Assembly: GCA_041694515.1 (NCBI GenBank)
Contig: JASMSZ010000153.1
Span: forward strand, 1-8,468
Length of the DNA stretch: 8,468 bases
Direction of reading: 5' to 3'
Origin: Halanaerobium sp041694515
GTDB taxonomy: Bacteria > Bacillota > Halanaerobiia > Halanaerobiales > Halanaerobiaceae
Shown: positions 5,960-8,468 of the stretch, one piece after another
Position numbering within the stretch: position 1 is the first letter of the stretch
How the letters are laid out: every line of letters starts with the position of its first letter
The notes under the pieces: model-generated
What the model was told of the DNA's origin: nothing
The model's input: only the letters and a program-made list of their open reading frames with translations
Databases searched by the model: none
Made by a program: the position numbers and the translations under genes

Positions 5960-5974
5960 TGTTTTAACCTGAAT

Positions 5975-6940
5975 TTATTGATTTGATGATCTTATTTCTA
6001 TTTCTCCAGCCAGAAACTGCTGTTTATACTCTTCAACTTTATTTAATATTTCCTGGCTCAGCATATCCTCTGCCTGATTCTTTTCTAAAACAAATGCATT
6101 ATCAACCAGACCATATTCTTTTATCTCATTTACATAATTATCATTATAATAGCTTCCAATTATCTGTTCTACTAAATAATCTGTATTTTTTTGAATAACA
6201 GTTAAAATATTATTAGGAGCTAAATTAATGTCTCCAGAATCTAGAGAAATTAAGTTAATATCTGCTTCTAAAGCAGTATCTATTATGCCGCGTGAGGCGG
6301 GACCAGCAGCATAAAAAATATGATCAACATTTTGACTTACAAGTTCCTCACTTATTTTTTTTGCTGTAGAAAAATCATTAAAACTGCCCAGATAACGATC
6401 AATTACTTTCACTTCTGAATTTACAGCCTTAACCCCTGTTTTAAAGCCCCGTTGAAAACTCTTTATTTTTTCAGTTTCCCGCCCGCCAATAAAGGCTACA
6501 GTAGAACTTTCAGTTTTCAAAGCAGCAATTACTCCTGCCAGAAAAGCTGCTTCTTCCTCTCTAAAGGTAAGAGACATCACATTTTCTTCTTCCACTATTC
6601 CATCAAATATCACAAAATTGATTTCTGGATACATTTGAGCAGCTTCTTTGACTGCCTGTTCCATTGTAAATCCTGTTGCCCAGATTAAATCAAAATTATT
6701 TTCTGCAAAAAAATTAATATTTTCCTGGTAATCTGTCATTAAATCTGATTCTCTAAACTCAAGCTTCAAATTAAAATCTTGATTGGCATTATTTAAAGAT
6801 TCTCTTAACTGTTCATTATAACTATTATCAGCAAAGCCGCCAATATCACTTACTAATGCAACCTCCAGATATTGAGCAGATACAGAAAATGAAAATACTA
6901 AAAGTAATAATAAAATTATCAGCATTCCTTTATAGTTCAT
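5975..6940 (-). CDS. BMP-family secreted substrate-binding protein
   Basis: This is a 321-residue periplasmic-binding-protein-fold protein of the BMP/Med (BmpA, PnrA) family, whose studied members bind nucleosides for ABC import. A signal peptide spans about 1-22: basic N-region, leucine-rich core, cleavage near VSA|Q. There is no lipobox cysteine, so the product should be soluble in a periplasm, or secreted. Family features are GGFADNSYNEQLRES at 34-48, FREEEAAFLAGVIAALK at 126-142, IGGRETEKIKSFQRGFKTGV at 151-170, DRYLGSFNDFSTAK at 181-194, AAGPASRG at 211-218 and LDSGD at 233-237. It lies 18 nt after birA, with AAAGGG 8 nt before the ATG, so the two are probably cotranscribed. No permease or ATPase gene is in the window. 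Ligand unknown. Confidence 0.87.
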   Translation of the reverse strand: MNYKGMLIILLLLLVFSFSVSAQYLEVALVSDIGGFADNSYNEQLRESLNNANQDFNLKLEFRESDLMTDYQENINFFAENNFDLIWATGFTMEQAVKEAAQMYPEINFVIFDGIVEEENVMSLTFREEEAAFLAGVIAALKTESSTVAFIGGRETEKIKSFQRGFKTGVKAVNSEVKVIDRYLGSFNDFSTAKKISEELVSQNVDHIFYAAGPASRGIIDTALEADINLISLDSGDINLAPNNILTVIQKNTDYLVEQIIGSYYNDNYVNEIKEYGLVDNAFVLEKNQAEDMLSQEILNKVEEYKQQFLAGEIEIRSSNQ

Positions 6941-6958
6941 TTTTTCAGCCCTTTCTCA

Positions 6959-7798
6959 TTAACTATTATTATATTTAGCCAGACTCTGATAATCTAAAGA
7001 TGTATTTACTGACTGCAATTTTTTAAGCTGTCCATTTTCAAATGCTACTAATATTTCTCCACTGTCAAGTATATCTTTAATAACACCAGAATTTTTTTTA
7101 TTTTTAAATTCAAAATCTATTTTTTTCCCAACTAAATTTAATTCTTTTTTCCAGTCTGAAATTATCATCTTTCTCCTGCCAGTTAAATAATTTTGAACAT
7201 AATAATTTATCTTTTCTATTAATTTCGCCAAAAATATATTTTTATTGATTTTTTTAGCTTTTTCCAGATAATAAGAAGTTGCAATTTTCTTTATTTCAGA
7301 GCTAAAAGCAGTATTATTCAAATTAATACCACAGCCAATTATTACAAAAGCCTCTTTTTTAGCATCAAAAACTAACTCTGATAATATACCACATATTTTC
7401 TTATTATTGACTAAAATATCATTGGGCCATTTCAAATTTGTTTTTAACTCAAAAAATTCAAAAGTTTCTTTTACAGCCAGGGCCGCCGCTGCAGTGATTT
7501 GGGGAATCTGATCAATATTATTTTTCGCCTGAAAAAGAAAAGAAACCGCTATACTGGCCGGATCACTGGAAGACCAGCTGTGACCCCTTCTTCCTCGACC
7601 TGCAAGCTGCGAATCAGCAGCAAAAATAATTAAGTCCTTACTTGCATTTTTTTGATGACGATTCTGCTGCACAAATTCCTTGGCCTGATTATTAGTCGAA
7701 TCTATACTTTTAAATAATTTCAAAGAAATTTTTTGAAGCAGTGACTGCTTCAGACTATTTTTTATTTTATTCTGATTAAAAAAATTTAGGTCTTCCAT
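6959..7798 (-). CDS. birA: Biotin--[acetyl-CoA-carboxylase] ligase, lacking the repressor domain
   Basis: This enzyme activates biotin as biotinyl-AMP and attaches it to a lysine of biotin-dependent carboxylases or decarboxylases. It has 279 residues. The catalytic domain (about 28-215) shows STN at 34-36, the biotinyl-AMP loop GRGRRGHSW at 67-75, KWPNDILV at 123-130, KICGILSE at 134-141 and GCGINLNN at 155-162. An SH3-like C-terminal domain follows (about 219-268). The roughly 28-residue N-terminal extension is too short for the helix-turn-helix of E. coli BirA, so it should be a group I ligase that does not repress biotin genes. His73 stands where E. coli has an arginine in the loop; effect unknown. 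The ribosome binding site AGGAG lies 8 nt from the ATG. A terminator separates it from the upstream transporter gene, and the BMP gene follows closely. Confidence 0.93.
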   Translation of the reverse strand: MEDLNFFNQNKIKNSLKQSLLQKISLKLFKSIDSTNNQAKEFVQQNRHQKNASKDLIIFAADSQLAGRGRRGHSWSSSDPASIAVSFLFQAKNNIDQIPQITAAAALAVKETFEFFELKTNLKWPNDILVNNKKICGILSELVFDAKKEAFVIIGCGINLNNTAFSSEIKKIATSYYLEKAKKINKNIFLAKLIEKINYYVQNYLTGRRKMIISDWKKELNLVGKKIDFEFKNKKNSGVIKDILDSGEILVAFENGQLKKLQSVNTSLDYQSLAKYNNS

Positions 7799-7810
7799 AA
7801 CTAATTCTCC

Positions 7811-7840
7811 TAGAAAAAGGACCCTTTAAAGGGCCCTTTT
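7811..7840 (-). terminator. Rho-independent terminator between folT and birA
   Basis: The minus-strand RNA forms a 10-bp stem (7831-7840 with 7815-7824, one G-U pair) around a UUUAAA loop, with GGGCCC-type pairs near the loop and a run of U at 7818-7814. The A·C mismatch on the plus-strand copy shows the signal is built for leftward transcription. It overlaps neither gene and ends 16 nt before the birA ATG, so birA must rely on readthrough or on a promoter inside folT. Confidence 0.8.
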
Positions 7841-7856
7841 AGTTAGTATTTGATTA

Positions 7857-8399
7857 TCAGCAGCTTGTTCCTGCTTTAATTTTTTTTACTTTAACAGCAT
7901 CATAATTTAACAACAGTTTAATAAAATATGCATAAATCGGGATATTAATTAGCTGACTGATCACTCTTGGCGGCATTAAAACCGTAAATGGAACCCCAAA
8001 TAAAGTATTTACAAAATATGGTACCAGAATTAAAGAAGAAATTATCTGTCCAACTGCAATTGAGATAAAAATTATGGGTAAAGTTCTACAGCGTTTGAGC
8101 ACATAAAATACCATAAACCCCGGTATAAAACCGGTTAAAAAAGATGTTAAAGTAAAATGAGGCATATAAGCTCCCATTGGATTAATAAAATAACCAAGAA
8201 GATCACCAAGTGCTCCAACAATACCACCGGCAACTGGACCAAAAGCAACACCCGCAAAAATTATCGGCAGAGCACCAAAACCAATTCTTACACCTTCAAC
8301 ACCTGCAATTGGAATTCTAATACTTAAGATTCGGGTTAAAATAATAGTTAAAGCAGTTAAAAAAGATAAATAAGCAATCTTTTTTGTACTTATCTTCAT
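7857..8399 (-). CDS. folT: ECF transporter S component, folate (FolT) type
   Basis: This is a small integral membrane vitamin-binding subunit of an energy-coupling-factor importer, 180 residues with about six hydrophobic segments (roughly 7-28, 40-57, 59-73, 82-101, 107-128, 149-166). Features that recall the FolT family are RIGFGALPIIFAGVAFGP at 38-55, GALGDLLGYFINPMGAYMP at 62-80, FTLTSFLTGFIPG at 82-94 and PPRVISQLINIPIYAY at 143-158. The shared energizing unit (EcfA, EcfA', EcfT) is not in the window, which is normal for group II ECF systems. The ribosome binding site is very strong (GGGGGGAGG, 8 nt before the ATG). It does not look like BioY, despite birA next door. Folate is the most likely substrate; another vitamin cannot be excluded. 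Confidence 0.8.
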   Translation of the reverse strand: MKISTKKIAYLSFLTALTIILTRILSIRIPIAGVEGVRIGFGALPIIFAGVAFGPVAGGIVGALGDLLGYFINPMGAYMPHFTLTSFLTGFIPGFMVFYVLKRCRTLPIIFISIAVGQIISSLILVPYFVNTLFGVPFTVLMPPRVISQLINIPIYAYFIKLLLNYDAVKVKKIKAGTSC

Positions 8400-8420
8400 C
8401 TTCTACACCTCCCCCCTCTC

Positions 8421-8450
8421 TGGTTAGATGATAGTTTCAAATCTGCACCA
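8421..8450 (-). promoter_or_regulatory. Hairpin in the folT 5' leader
   Basis: On the minus strand the leader folds as UGGU, then AGAU, an 11-nt loop, AUCU, then ACCA (outer arms 8447-8450 with 8421-8424, inner arms 8441-8444 with 8426-8429). Flanking pyrimidine- and purine-rich tracts (8455-8460 and 8415-8420) can extend the stem and bring it close to the ribosome binding site. Vitamin transporter genes often have riboswitch leaders, but only 69 nt of this one are in the window and I do not recognise a known class. A regulatory role is inference. Confidence 0.35.
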
Positions 8451-8468
8451 AAGAAAGAGGAAACTTTG

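Noticed and set aside
5941..5966. Terminator between the BMP gene and the flavoprotein gene
   Set aside because: The palindrome at 5947-5959 has a 3-nt loop at best and is followed by A residues on the minus strand. On the plus strand there is no gene to terminate.
8400..8468. Type I tetrahydrofolate riboswitch upstream of folT
   Set aside because: The GGUG element is present, but the expected GCAUCCGCUCC-like 3' end is not, and most of the leader is outside the window. It is kept only as an unidentified structured leader.

Overview
The window is AT-rich DNA carrying nine genes, all read leftward on the minus strand. They are mostly housekeeping and cofactor genes. The order birA, coaX, dusB, greA, lysS, with a class II LysRS, a type III pantothenate kinase and strong AGGAG-type ribosome binding sites, points to a low-GC Firmicutes-type anaerobe. 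The acidic proteins and a secreted binding protein without a lipobox fit the diderm Halanaerobiales. That placement is my inference and was not tested by any search.

In the direction of transcription (right to left), the genes are: a folate-type ECF transporter S component (folT-like, 7857-8399); an intercistronic terminator; a stand-alone biotin-protein ligase (birA, 6959-7798); a secreted BMP-family binding protein (5975-6940); a promoter region and an NMO/FabK-fold flavoprotein (4929-5870) with its terminator; coaX and dusB joined by a TAAATG junction (4781-3033); a perfect-consensus promoter with a structured leader; greA and lysS (2817-773); a terminator; and a small YjbQ-family gene (632-231). 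No gene-free stretch exceeds 300 bases. The longest, 1-230, holds two near-identical tandem promoters.

Three vitamin or cofactor functions (folate uptake, biotin attachment, pantothenate phosphorylation) sit next to RNA and transcription functions (tRNA dihydrouridine synthesis, transcript cleavage, lysine charging). The transcription units I infer are: folT (perhaps reading into birA), birA-bmp, the flavoprotein gene alone, coaX-dusB, greA-lysS, and yjbQ.

The most notable non-coding signal is at the left edge. Two TTGACA-N17-TAAGAT promoters lie 94 bp apart, share a GTCGC start-site block, and one has a near-perfect UP element. This looks like the promoter region of a ribosomal RNA operon lying just outside the window. 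I found no clearly new multi-gene system. The points worth a second look are regulatory (the tandem promoters, the greA leader with alternative pairings, the repeats before yjbQ) plus two protein oddities (a four-cysteine motif in the flavoprotein and an orphan BMP protein).
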